Source: Sinohyriopsis cumingii
Lineage: Eukaryota > Mollusca > Bivalvia > Unionida > Unionidae
Length of the DNA stretch: 64,000 nucleotides
NCBI GenBank assembly: GCA_028554795.2
Contig: JAPYKE020000279.1
Span: 124,001 to 188,000, forward strand
Direction of reading: 5' to 3'
Position 1 is the stretch's first letter; every line of letters begins with the position of its first letter. The translations under genes and the position numbers were made by a program. The notes below the pieces were generated by a model that did no database searches, was not told where the DNA came from, and worked only from the letters and a program-made list of their open reading frames with translations. Below, in pieces: positions 54,277 to 64,000 of this stretch.

Positions 54277-57011
54277 CTCCATGGACTGCTTGAGGGCCGA
54301 ATGAGGCCTTGCTCTAGCATTTCATCCAATATTGCTTTTACCTCTTTCCGTTGCGCGAAAGGTATTCTATATGGCCGTTGTTTAATTGGTGTCTCCGAAG
54401 TTGTCTTTATACTGTGAGTTAAGATGTTTGTTCGACCAGGCCTAGTTGTTAGAACATCCTGAAATTCATTGCAAAGATTTCTAATATCCTCTCGTTGGTC
54501 TTTTGTCAAGTTTACCCCCAGCTTAACGCCAGCATCACCTTCACCTGCTCTTGGAGGAAAGTCAATATCCACACCATCGTTCTCGTCTGCCTTCGTCGCC
54601 AGCAGCACAGCACGCTTGTATCCACGCAGCAAGTTTATATGATAGGTAACTGTACCGCGCCTACCGGGTACAGATACCTGGTAGTTAACATCGTTTACCT
54701 TCCGGACCACACGATAAGGTCCCTGCCATTGTGCCTTCATCTTGGACGAACTTGATGGCAAGAGAATGAGGACTTCATCTCCAGGACTGAATTCTCGTGT
54801 TTTCGTGTGACGATCATACAGTGCCTTGATTTTCTTTTGGCGATCCAACAGATTATCTTTGACAAGAGCCCCGATGTCAGCCAACTTCTCACGCATTTTC
54901 ACAACATGCTCCACAGTTGACTTCCTTACATCTTCCTCTCCTGTAAACAAGCCTTGTAAAATCTGCATTGGCCCCCTAACTGGCCAACCATACATCTCTA
55001 AGGGTGCAAATCCAGTTTCCTCATGTGGGACTTCGCGGTATGCAAACAACAAAAATGGCAACATCTCATCCCATTCATTCTTGTTGTCTATACAGAACTT
55101 CCGCAACATTGACTTCAAGGTCCCGTTAAAACGTTCTACTTTTCCATTTGCTTGCGGGTGATACGGCGTTGTTGTAACTCCACGAATACCCACTAGTTCA
55201 TACAGCTGTTTCAATAAGGTGCTAGTGAAGTTGGTCCCTTTGTCTGTTAATATGACCCTTGGAAAACCAACACGGCTAAACAGCTCAATCAGTGCTCTAG
55301 CTACATTAGTTGCCTCCATATCCTTCAAAGGAAAAGCTTCGGGATACCTCGTTGCATCATCAACAACCGTCAGAATGTATTTGCGTCCAGACTTCGTTCT
55401 AGATAACGGTCCAACAATATCCATTGCAATTTTTGAGAACGGTTCTGTTATCACCGGTGGGCATACCAGTGGTGCTTTCTCACCTGCAGTCTGTTTTGCT
55501 GTCATCTGGCATTCATGACACGATGTACAATATCTTTTTACATCGGAAAACATTCCAGGCCAAAAGAACGATTGGAGAATCCTCTCTTTTGTTTTCTCCA
55601 AACCCAGGTGACCTGCAAGGGGTCGATCATGTGCCAGCTCCATTACCATTTTCCGTAATCCTGCTGGTACAACTATTTGCTCCCCTCCATGTGAACCATC
55701 ACCAGATTGCCATTTCCGTCGCAAAATATCATTCTCCCAGAAGAATGCCATTGGCTCCTCCTCAGCCTCTTCACGAGTAGCAAAGGACTTCTCTCTAATA
55801 CTTTGCAGTGAAATATCCGCAATCTGTAGTTTCGACAACATGTCCGCATTCATTGCTGAAAGTTCGTCAACTTCAATGTCATCACGCTGATCAGGATCTT
55901 CTGTCTCGATGCTGTTGTTGACAAAGTCATTCTTACCCTCATGCTCACATTGATCAGTATTTTCCACAGCCCTCTCATCGTCGAGTCCTTTTAACATCGA
56001 CCTCGTAACAACAAATGACCCTTTCTTGCTAAGTATATCCATCCCCAATAGGGCTTCAGCGGCTAGATTTGAAACAAGACCCACTTGCGCTGGTCCCTTA
56101 TAATATGTAGTGTCGATATTTACCACAGCCAACTGTGCGGTAAATGGCTGACCCACTGCTGTGTATAACTTAACCTTGTGCCCCTCCAGCTTGCAACTCT
56201 CATCAACAAGATCTTCTCTTATCAAGGCCATATCTGATCCAGTGTCCTTCACAAACATGATCTCGCGCCCATTCACACATCCTGTTTCTGAAATAAACTT
56301 TTCACCAATTGTTGGCTTAACAAAACAAGTTGCCGGATTGCCACGATATTTCATGTCATCTGTTGGACAATACCTTGCAATATGTCCCCATTGTTTGCAT
56401 CGATAACATTGCCTATTCTTCTGCTTGGACTGGTCTTTTATCGATGTTAGTTTTGCTTGCTGCTGTAAGTTCTGACAATTCATCTTGTTACTATTTACAT
56501 TTATATTTTGATGAAACTTAATCCGCTGCCCTTGCTGTTGTAAATTTGTGGGAATATAATCTTCCGCGGCCTCTACGACTGGACTAGAGCCCTTGTTCCT
56601 CCTAATCCACTGTGCTTGATCTTGTGGCAAGGCTTTCAAGAAAAATTCCTCACGAAGACAAATAACTGGGTCATGATCTTCCAAGAAACGCTTTATGTGC
56701 TGATCAATCCTGGCCATCAGACCACGATACGTCTCAGTGCTTTCCTTTTTCATGCTCAACAGTGCCGTGAAATGTTCATGCGGTCTCTTTCCAAAACGAT
56801 CAATCAGTCCTTTCCTGAGTTCCAGGTAATCACCACAAGCTTGAGTTGCAACATATCTAGCCTCCCCTGTCAACAGAGTTCTTAGCTGTAATACTTTCAA
56901 CTCGTCAGACCAATTGGCATGTTTTGCAATTGATTCAAACTCTGCCAGGAAAGTCACAATATCCTCTCCTCGTTCATGGTCATATGCATGTAGCTTTACT
57001 TTTAATGGCAT
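54249..57011 (-). CDS. Gypsy fossil Gag-protease-integrase frame, unit 4
   Basis: This 920-codon frame is nearly identical to unit 1. It belongs to an incomplete element. Confidence 0.92.
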   Translation of the reverse strand: MPLKVKLHAYDHERGEDIVTFLAEFESIAKHANWSDELKVLQLRTLLTGEARYVATQACGDYLELRKGLIDRFGKRPHEHFTALLSMKKESTETYRGLMARIDQHIKRFLEDHDPVICLREEFFLKALPQDQAQWIRRNKGSSPVVEAAEDYIPTNLQQQGQRIKFHQNINVNSNKMNCQNLQQQAKLTSIKDQSKQKNRQCYRCKQWGHIARYCPTDDMKYRGNPATCFVKPTIGEKFISETGCVNGREIMFVKDTGSDMALIREDLVDESCKLEGHKVKLYTAVGQPFTAQLAVVNIDTTYYKGPAQVGLVSNLAAEALLGMDILSKKGSFVVTRSMLKGLDDERAVENTDQCEHEGKNDFVNNSIETEDPDQRDDIEVDELSAMNADMLSKLQIADISLQSIREKSFATREEAEEEPMAFFWENDILRRKWQSGDGSHGGEQIVVPAGLRKMVMELAHDRPLAGHLGLEKTKERILQSFFWPGMFSDVKRYCTSCHECQMTAKQTAGEKAPLVCPPVITEPFSKIAMDIVGPLSRTKSGRKYILTVVDDATRYPEAFPLKDMEATNVARALIELFSRVGFPRVILTDKGTNFTSTLLKQLYELVGIRGVTTTPYHPQANGKVERFNGTLKSMLRKFCIDNKNEWDEMLPFLLFAYREVPHEETGFAPLEMYGWPVRGPMQILQGLFTGEEDVRKSTVEHVVKMREKLADIGALVKDNLLDRQKKIKALYDRHTKTREFSPGDEVLILLPSSSSKMKAQWQGPYRVVRKVNDVNYQVSVPGRRGTVTYHINLLRGYKRAVLLATKADENDGVDIDFPPRAGEGDAGVKLGVNLTKDQREDIRNLCNEFQDVLTTRPGRTNILTHSIKTTSETPIKQRPYRIPFAQRKEVKAILDEMLEQGLIRPSSSPWSRLWILEMY

Positions 57012-57020
57012 TGAAGATGT

Positions 57021-57344
57021 TTATTCAGTCGTGTTTTCTTGACGTTTTACTTTTTCTAACTCAATTTCCAAACGCTTCATTTCTAATCTTAATTTCTTTC
57101 TTTCCGTTTCCCATTCAAACTCCTGTCTTAATTCAAATTCTCTTTTATTTTTCTTTGCGCTAGTTTTTCGCTTTGTTTCCTTGGGTGGTTGCATGTGCTC
57201 AAGGTTAAGTTCCTCTTCATACTCCATAACTTCATTATCTGTAAATTCCATCAAATTCTATGCTGCCGCTTTTCTTCGTGGTCGTCCTGAAGCAACCGTA
57301 GCTCCCTCAACTTCGACATCATCAGCAACCGACATAATGACCAA
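57021..57344 (-). pseudogene. Gypsy fossil Gag N-terminal coiled-coil region, unit 4
   Basis: This is the counterpart of the 107-codon frame in the other units. The coiled-coil half is retained, but the copy is somewhat more decayed and its open part is shorter. Confidence 0.7.
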
Positions 57345-57631
57345 CTATATGTACGTACTGTAAGTTCTATCACTGTATTCACAGCCACTGGACTAGCTTT
57401 AATTATCTACGAGTTTCTGGGCTTACACGTGTACACTCGTTACAGTGATACACACTTTGCACTTAGCAATTAACAACTGTACGTTATACACACAGTACAA
57501 CCAGTCACTGCTAATATCACAGATTCACTGAATTCACAGCTTTCAGAATTGTCAAACACAATTCCAACGTATTGAAAAAAATTCCAAATAATTCACACAG
57601 GATTTTGGAATCCGTACCGCTGCCACCAAAA

Positions 57632-57992
57632 TGTTACATTCGGGTTCAAAGGACACACAAACACCAAGTAAGGGTCCTACAACTTTATGTAAAATAAAGC
57701 TAAAATCTTAAAAAATAAACTAGAAAAAAAGTGTTCATTACAGTACCAAGCCCAGCTAAAAACTGCTTGCTCTATCACTCTGCTCTTGTTTTAGTAAGGG
57801 TTAGACACATGGAATTCTAATTAAATTAACATTTGTGCCTTATCCAGGCCCAGATAGCCATGGGAAGATAAACAACAGCACTGAACCTGTTGACAGTCTC
57901 TGGTATCAAATATCCAGAATGCTGGGAATAATGTTCTGCTGTCACTACTAACAATTAGATTCTGCTAGAATATGATACAGGCCCTTATAACA
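57632..57992 (-). repeat. Single LTR of the Gypsy fossil, unit 4
   Basis: The ends and length are the same as in unit 1. Confidence 0.88.
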
Positions 57993-58911
57993 ATGTCCAT
58001 GTGTTAAATGAGCATCAGTATTTACAAAGGGGAAATGCAATGTTCAAACCACGTCTACTAACCAACGCAAACTTTTGACTGAGCAACATACATTCATCTT
58101 CTGAGTCACACCAACATTTACTAACCATCACGCCGCTTAAACTCACCAGCACCTAATCTCCACTTGAACAACACATACTCACGAACATGCCGTTTTGGTT
58201 GCCCAAACCCAAACTTATTAATAAACGACAAAGCAATGGGATGCTAACACATACACACAACCATCCATGAAAGGGTAGAAATGATCATGCACACACATCA
58301 ACAGAAGCAGCCATGAATAGTGTTGTACTGCTCATATACTGTATATAGAAACATATTTAATTACTATCGTACATCTAGTGAAAGGAAAGAAATATGTAGG
58401 AGTGCTTTCATATATATACAAAGTTACTAATATATCTCTAAAGGGTAAGATTATCCATTCACTATGCACACAAACTTGCTACCACACTAAAGGCAACGGG
58501 CACTCATACACAAAACACATATAGTTATATCCTGATTTGAGTGGGACGTCGTTTAGGCCACCAAGTTAATAGTAATTCCTACGCATTATTTGTCCTACAT
58601 AAAACCCACCTTAGATAAGAAAAGAACATATTTAGAAGGAACTGACATGGCCGTTCTGAAGTATTGGTTGCAGCAAAATCAATGAAAGATATCCAGTATT
58701 CGACAGCAGTGTCTTGGTATTTAATCGGAACTATACAGTATTGTGCTGACATGCTATTACACCGAATGCATACAGACATACATAATGATTGTAGAGAATT
58801 ATGTCACCAACAGAAAACGTAGTACTTAAACAAATGACCCCAAACTTAGATAATCTGATTGTAAGAGGTAATTCTGGAGTTGTTTAATACATTTCGAGTA
58901 TCCATAGTCGA
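57993..58911. repeat. Direct repeat A', unit 4
   Basis: This copy is the same as in unit 1. Confidence 0.95.
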
Positions 58912-58976
58912 TTAGAGAACAATGATATGTAGAAAATGGCAATTTTCTTTAGCACAGCATCAACGAATTTTGTAAA

Positions 58977-58998
58977 CATGCCCAAAGATCGGGGCATG
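58977..58998. other. Hairpin across the unit 4/5 boundary
   Basis: The seven-base stem is the same as at 14739. At the left window edge only the right arm and loop of another copy are present (1-17). Confidence 0.7.
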
Positions 58999-59337
58999 CT
59001 GATTGGTTTTAGTTTTGCGACTCAACTGCCTGTCCCCATTCTCGCTTGGACAGCTAATAGCTGCTTAATCATCGTACCTCTCCTGCGCTTTTAAAGATAC
59101 TGTATGAATAGCATGGTGGTATAGTTTATGTGTGCAGTTAGCTTTCATGGAAATCGCATGTAAGATACAAATGACGTTTCATACGCAATGCCAGCATCAT
59201 TGGTAACAAAGTTGTAATAAAAACATAGCCATAAAATAAAAGATACAAGTCCTCTGTCTCCCCAGGATTCTTATGATCGTGGTGAATCATGTGTTACCTC
59301 TCTTTCTACATCATTCTCTCTCAATCACTCTCTCACA

Positions 59338-59341
<4 letters not shown>

Positions 59342-59370
<29 letters not shown>
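59342..59370. repeat. (CT)n microsatellite, unit 5 (long allele)
   Basis: The run is 29 bases, as in unit 4. Confidence 0.97.
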
Positions 59371-59372
<2 letters not shown>

Positions 59373-59622
59373 TGTATATCATGGAAATTGGTCCCGAAGC
59401 TCGAGATGATTAATGAAAATGAAGATCGTTGCCAAACGGTCAGTTTAACTATTTCGATGTCAAACGGCAATCAGTTCCAAAGTAGAACCGTAAGAAAATA
59501 ATTGTCACAGATAATAAGAACCAACATTTTTTGACATTGTTGCTAGTTTCATGGCGCATTTGCCTGAATTAAGCTGTCCATTTCTTCTATGATTCATCAG
59601 AATTGTCTCGATCCTTGTTATG

Positions 59623-60427
59623 CTTGCCAATGCGAAAACTCATTGTCTAGGAGAATGTCCTGCCAACTTATCCTCTGTGTTTTCTTCATGCAGCCAATGT
59701 GAAAATAGTTCAGCTTTTTGGCATGACGTCTGTATACCATTCGAATTTATCGTGCATACAGCAGGGTCGGCATTACAATAGCTTTGTTGACATTTAGGCT
59801 TGTTTGCAGATTGATCCCTATGCGCTCTTCTAATTTGCTTATAGTCTGCCAAAGACCACATTTACTTGAGCCGTTTCGGTGTTGCTTTCATCATAGATGT
59901 GAATTGCACCTGACAGTGTACTGCTGAGTTAGTTGAACTTATCCACTACCTCGAGAGTTTAGCCATTTTACTGTGATGGTAGGTTCTACATAAGGCTTTC
60001 CTGTTGTAGGTTGGTTTAGCACCAATGTCCTACTTATACTGATTGTGAGAGCAACACTGTTTCAAGCTGAAGCGAATTAGTCTATACAAATATTGGTCCC
60101 AAGCCCGAGTCGTTCTGGAGGTTGGCCAGGATTTTTTTTTAGGGTGGCAAAACTTATCAGAAGGTGGAAATGGAGTCGTGAGACTCAGAAAGAATATATT
60201 GTAGGGTCGGGGCCAAAAGAGGTTGGTAACCATTGCCATACATATTTTTGCATAACAGACACAGATTTGGGATTCAAGAACAGTCACTGTCTTTAACATT
60301 TTGCCTTTAGTCTCCTCCAACTGAATGGAATGCCATCAATTCGGTACCTGATATCAACCCTTTTGTCACAGCCACGGTAAGCACCAGTAAGCATAACAGC
60401 GAACATCATACTGAAGAGGGGCTTCTT
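59623..60427 (-). pseudogene. Decayed RTE-like LINE RT fragment, unit 5
   Basis: This copy is the same as in unit 1, with no difference noticed. It is non-functional. Confidence 0.82.
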
Positions 60428-61478
60428 TGACTTCTTTGGCGACTGGATGGTTCTGATACATCATTTTAACTTCCTTCATTTACTGAATATCGCAACTACG
60501 AATTTTGTCTGGTTTAGTATCACGGAAATAAATTAATTTTCATTGTAATTATTAGCACTTTTTCACATTTTAGTAAAGGGCATGACGCAATTATTTGTCC
60601 TCCAAAAGATAAATTATGGACTAAAATTATCATCTGTCTTCACCAAAGGTATATTATTCAGTTCGTACATTAAATAGGGTCTTCTTCTATGTTTATGCTG
60701 CAGCTCCTTATCTTATTTGGCTGGATGTTTTCATTTCTTCTAAAATAAATGACACACATGTAAAGCCTTGATGTAGTTTCAAACATTACCCACCAGCCCC
60801 ACCTCCTTCCTCAAACAGCGTTCAGCTATCGGGTGTATTTCATCTGGATGTTGAAGGATGGAACTTTGCTTTTATGACGAGAAACCCTCTTGTTATAAAA
60901 CTTTCCACCTACGTGTTTTATTAAAACCATTTCTATATTTCTTCAGATATCCTACCAAAGTTGTTATAAGCGACAACGACTACTTTCTATCTTTTGTAAG
61001 CACCTGTACTGCATGATAATCAGTTTAAATTATCTTCTTGATACCAAATATTCTATATTGCTCATTTCTTATGAAAGTGGCCTTAAGTTCCAGGATCAGG
61101 TCAGTAAACAATATAAAGTAGCCATCTGGTCTAAATATTATTTGCATTTTGGTAGATTTAGAACAATATTTAATATAGTACATATACATATTTTAACACA
61201 GCCGTATAGCAGTGTTGGAGACAAACCAAGATAAGGATACATATTCTCTCTCCAATATTGATGGGATTTGTACCTGCGCACAACGTTATGTGAAGATGCA
61301 TCATTCAATCCTTGGCGACTTTAAAATGCCGACTACAAATCTTCAGTAATTCATTGAAGACGGTATATAACATCATATACTAGAAAAGGGTGCGACGTCC
61401 TAATTACAATAATGTACATTAAGGCTAACCTCAAGTATAAAAAGGATTGATTGATTGATTGATTGTTTGTTTTTTAAC

Positions 61479-61510
61479 GGCGCATCAGCACTGTTAGGCT
61501 ATTTAGCGCC
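61479..61510 (-). promoter_or_regulatory. LINE 3' hairpin, unit 5
   Basis: Both five-base stem arms are intact. Confidence 0.7.
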
Positions 61511-61726
61511 AAACAAAGTGTTATTTGTATAATCTTTTAAAACTTATAAAAGGTCCTATATCGACCAGCGATATAAAAGAACAAATGGTTGAAATTAAAA
61601 ACGGTAAGATGGTAACGGTGCAAAATAAAGCTTCCCGATCAACGGGAAATGTAAAAAAGATGAATAAGTATTAAAATGGGACGGTATATATATTGCATAA
61701 AACTGCACAAGGTGATAGCATAAAAG

Positions 61727-62602
61727 TCAGAGTTTAGAGTAAATATTTACGGCTTTCAGGAACTCTATAATACGAGTGATGTTTACAGTATCAAAAAGTT
61801 CTTTCATGCCATGCACTTTGTAATAACGATCGCGCGTAGGTTGTAGGTCAAAGCACTCTATCATAAAGTGCTTGACAGTGAATGGTTCATTGCAAGAAAC
61901 GCACTCTGGTGGGTCTTCACCTTTTAGTATGTGGGTGTGGGTGATATAAGTATGACCAATTCGGATTCTTGCTATGACTATCTCCTCCCTACGAATGGTT
62001 CTGTAGGAAGGAGTCCATTCTCCTAGAGTTGGCTTGATTGCATGAAGTTTGTTATTCACGGCATCATTCCATGATGCCTGCCACTTCTGACGAAAGAACT
62101 TTCTGATACAAGGTTTAAAATCAGTATATGGTATTTTAAAATCAGATGGTTCTTGAGTAAGGGCCATTTTAGCAGCGCGATCTGCTTTTTCGTTACCTTT
62201 AATGCCAATGTGGCTAGGTAACCAACAGTATATTATATTGTGGGAGACACTCAGCTCGGCATCTTTGAAGAGTATGTTTTTTAATAATGGGTTCTCCAGT
62301 TTTCTATTGTGTAGTGACTGGAGTCCTGATAGCGAGTCGGAGAATATGATACTGTTTAAAATATGTTTCTTTTCTATATGTTGCAGAGGAAGGTCTATTG
62401 CTCTGATTTCGGCTGTAAAAATTGATGCTCCATTTGGTAAACGAACTTGCGTTGTATGATTTCCACAAACAAAGGCTGCAGCAACCTTTTCCTCATCCTT
62501 TGATCCTTCAGTGTAAATTCTGGTGTAGTTTTTAAATTCGGTGAGGAGTTCATCGTAAGAGTTGTGGAAGATAGAAGGGTTTGTTTCGGATTTTTTTTCC
62601 AT
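61727..62602 (-). CDS. LINE ORF2 RNase H part, unit 5 (full motif)
   Basis: This 291-codon frame shares the full GNEKAD motif, the Pro at residue 72 and the Tyr in GHTYITHT with unit 4. It has the usual Phe near the C-terminus (IIEFLKA). Confidence 0.9.
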   Translation of the reverse strand: MEKKSETNPSIFHNSYDELLTEFKNYTRIYTEGSKDEEKVAAAFVCGNHTTQVRLPNGASIFTAEIRAIDLPLQHIEKKHILNSIIFSDSLSGLQSLHNRKLENPLLKNILFKDAELSVSHNIIYCWLPSHIGIKGNEKADRAAKMALTQEPSDFKIPYTDFKPCIRKFFRQKWQASWNDAVNNKLHAIKPTLGEWTPSYRTIRREEIVIARIRIGHTYITHTHILKGEDPPECVSCNEPFTVKHFMIECFDLQPTRDRYYKVHGMKELFDTVNITRIIEFLKAVNIYSKL

Positions 62603-64000
62603 CGTGTAGCGTAAAACGTACTTTTGGTTGTTTAATTAGCCAGGGTGGTGTTTCGGAGATGGATGTTTTTTGAATTTTAGAAAGATCTATATTTGTAGTG
62701 TCAAGGCTGGATGATATTCTAATGCCAAAGGAAGGTATGGCGTTTGGTTTATTTTCGTATAAAGTTTTGTATTTGGGTTGAAAAACAGCCGAAAAAGCAG
62801 GATTCAGAGGGTTTGATTTTAATTTGAGAGCATACTGTGCGGAAAGCATTTCTCTACGATGCGATAACGGTGGTTCATTCGCCTCAGCTAGAAGGCTTTC
62901 ACACGGGGATGTTTTAAATGCTCCCAGAGCCAGTCTTATTCCCTGATGATGAATTGGATCAAGCATTTTAAGATACGATTTTCTGGCTGAACCATACACA
63001 ACGCAACCATAGTCCAGTTTGGAGCGAATAAACGTTCTGTATAAATTTAGGATGACTTTTCTATCAGCACCCCAGTCAGTGTGCGCTACTACTTTAAGTA
63101 GGTTAAGTGCTTTTAAGCATTTAGCTTTTAAGTTCTTTAGGTGTGGAATAAAGGTCAGTTTTCTGTCAAAGATTATACCTAATAATTTGGTTTCCTCAAC
63201 AACTGGAATAGGTGTTCCATCCAGCGTGAGGTTCGGTTCATCGTGATGTTTTCGTAACTGACAGAAATGCATGCATACCGTTTTTAATTTCGAGAATTTG
63301 AAACCGTTTGCATTGGCCCATTTTTGAATTTTGTTTATATTTTGCTGCAGTTGTCTTTCAATTGTATGCATGTGCTTTGACCGATAACATATTAGAAAAT
63401 CATCAACGTATAAAGAGCAATCCACACCAGGAGTCAAACACTTGGTGATGCTATTAATTTTGATGATAAAGAGCGTCACAGATAAAATACTGCCCTGGGG
63501 CACACCCATCTCTTGCTCGTGCAGATCGGAGAGGGTAGAGCCCACTCGTACTTTGAATTCTCTGTCTGAGAGGAAGTTGGATATGAAAGAGGGCAGACGG
63601 CCTTTTCGACCTAGATCGTTCAGGTCATTTAGTATCCCGTACTTCCATGTCGTGTCATAGGCCTTTTCTAAATCAAAGAAAACCGCTACTAAATGTTCTT
63701 TCTTAATAAATGCATCGCGAATAAATGTTTCCAGTCTAACCAGATGATCATTGGTGCTCCGGCCATATCGAAAGCCACTTTGGAAAGGAGATATTAAATT
63801 GTTAGTTTCCAAATACCAGACAAGCCGAGAACTGATCATTCGTTCCATTGTTTTGCACACACAGCTTGTGAGTGCAATTGGTCGATAGCTGTTGGGGTCT
63901 TCGCTATCTTTACCGGGTTTGGAGACTGGTATTACAGTTGCTTCTTTCCAGATTTTTGGTACATTACCAGTAATCCATAAATCATTGAAGAGTTTCAAAA
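62550..64000 (-). CDS. LINE reverse transcriptase, unit 5, partial
   Basis: The frame is open to the right window edge, so its N-terminal part is outside. It is of the unit 4 type, with the in-phase C-terminal connector. Private changes are Ile for Asn in motif B's following helix (TLFIIKINS) and Lys for Asn before WANANGF. Confidence 0.9.
   Translation of the reverse strand, partial: LKLFNDLWITGNVPKIWKEATVIPVSKPGKDSEDPNSYRPIALTSCVCKTMERMISSRLVWYLETNNLISPFQSGFRYGRSTNDHLVRLETFIRDAFIKKEHLVAVFFDLEKAYDTTWKYGILNDLNDLGRKGRLPSFISNFLSDREFKVRVGSTLSDLHEQEMGVPQGSILSVTLFIIKINSITKCLTPGVDCSLYVDDFLICYRSKHMHTIERQLQQNINKIQKWANANGFKFSKLKTVCMHFCQLRKHHDEPNLTLDGTPIPVVEETKLLGIIFDRKLTFIPHLKNLKAKCLKALNLLKVVAHTDWGADRKVILNLYRTFIRSKLDYGCVVYGSARKSYLKMLDPIHHQGIRLALGAFKTSPCESLLAEANEPPLSHRREMLSAQYALKLKSNPLNPAFSAVFQPKYKTLYENKPNAIPSFGIRISSSLDTTNIDLSKIQKTSISETPPWLIKQPKVRFTLHDGKKIRNKPFYLPQLLR

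Larger units (their letters stand above)
54277..57992 (-). mobile_element. Gmr1-like Ty3/Gypsy fossil, unit 4
   Basis: This copy has the same parts and boundaries as in unit 1, with a few more substitutions than the other copies. It is incomplete. Confidence 0.93.
44230..58981. repeat. Tandem array unit 4 (14,752 bp)
   Basis: This full repeat is nine bases longer than the others. The excess is accounted for by two bases in the CT microsatellite, six bases in the LINE RNase H motif near 47440, and one base near 48025 in the reverse transcriptase frame. Its variants relative to units 1-3 are crowded between about 46790 and 49290. Confidence 0.97.
58982..64000. repeat. Tandem array unit 5, left 5,019 bp only
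   Basis: This partial repeat is cut by the window edge inside the LINE reverse transcriptase. It shares the longer CT tract, the six-base RNase H insertion and the one-base reverse transcriptase difference with unit 4. It lacks the substitutions private to unit 4 near 45700, 46036 and 47008, and has its own near 63321 and 63466. Confidence 0.97.
61445..64000 (-). mobile_element. I/Nimb-like LINE, unit 5, cut by window edge
   Basis: The 3' untranslated part, RNase H and most of the RT are present. The endonuclease and ORF1 tail lie beyond the window. The copy is of the unit 4 type, with the full GNEKAD motif and the longer RT frame. Confidence 0.93.

Noticed and set aside
1-64000. CRISPR array or bacterial operon
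   Set aside because: The only long-range repeats are the 14.7-kb units and transposon parts. There are no short regularly spaced repeats, no ribosome-binding-site pattern, and all recognised proteins are animal retroelement types.

Overview
The window is metazoan nuclear DNA made almost entirely of transposable elements, arranged as a head-to-tail tandem array. A unit of 14,743 bp repeats with near identity: unit 1 is 1-14743, unit 2 is 14744-29486, unit 3 is 29487-44229, unit 4 is 44230-58981 (14,752 bp), and unit 5 is 58982-64000 and runs off the right edge. The window starts and ends inside the array, so the phase chosen here is arbitrary. No host protein-coding gene, rRNA, tRNA or CRISPR array was recognised. 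The element families (I/Nimb-like LINE, RTE-like LINE remnant, Gmr1-like Ty3/Gypsy element) and the AT-rich background suggest an animal, probably a marine invertebrate such as a mollusc. The species cannot be fixed from the sequence.

Layout of one unit, in unit 1 coordinates: a CT microsatellite (361-387); a heavily decayed fragment of an RTE-like LINE reverse transcriptase on the minus strand (640-1444); unassigned AT-rich DNA (1445-2461); an I/Nimb-like LINE on the minus strand (2462-6875) with a four-base-repeat tail and a 3' hairpin, an RNase H domain, reverse transcriptase, an endonuclease and the tail of ORF1; a (TAA)n tract and a middle-repetitive block holding a 150-bp tandem duplication (6876-7440); unassigned AT-rich DNA (7441-9121); flank copy A (9122-10038); an incomplete Gmr1-like Ty3/Gypsy element on the minus strand with one LTR (10039-13754); flank copy A' (13755-14673); and a 70-bp spacer ending in a hairpin.

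Three levels of history can be read. Inside the unit, the Gypsy copy sits between two direct copies of a 0.9-kb flank, which fits an unequal exchange between an empty-site and an occupied-site chromosome. The whole 14.7-kb composite was then amplified in tandem. Finally, the units diverged slightly and were partly homogenised: units 1 and 2 are almost identical, while units 4 and 5 share a patch of variants across the 3' half of the LINE, including a better preserved RNase H motif and a longer reverse transcriptase frame. The LINE proteins would act together in target-primed reverse transcription, but every LINE copy carries frame breaks, so none looks able to move by itself. The Gypsy copies are fossils.
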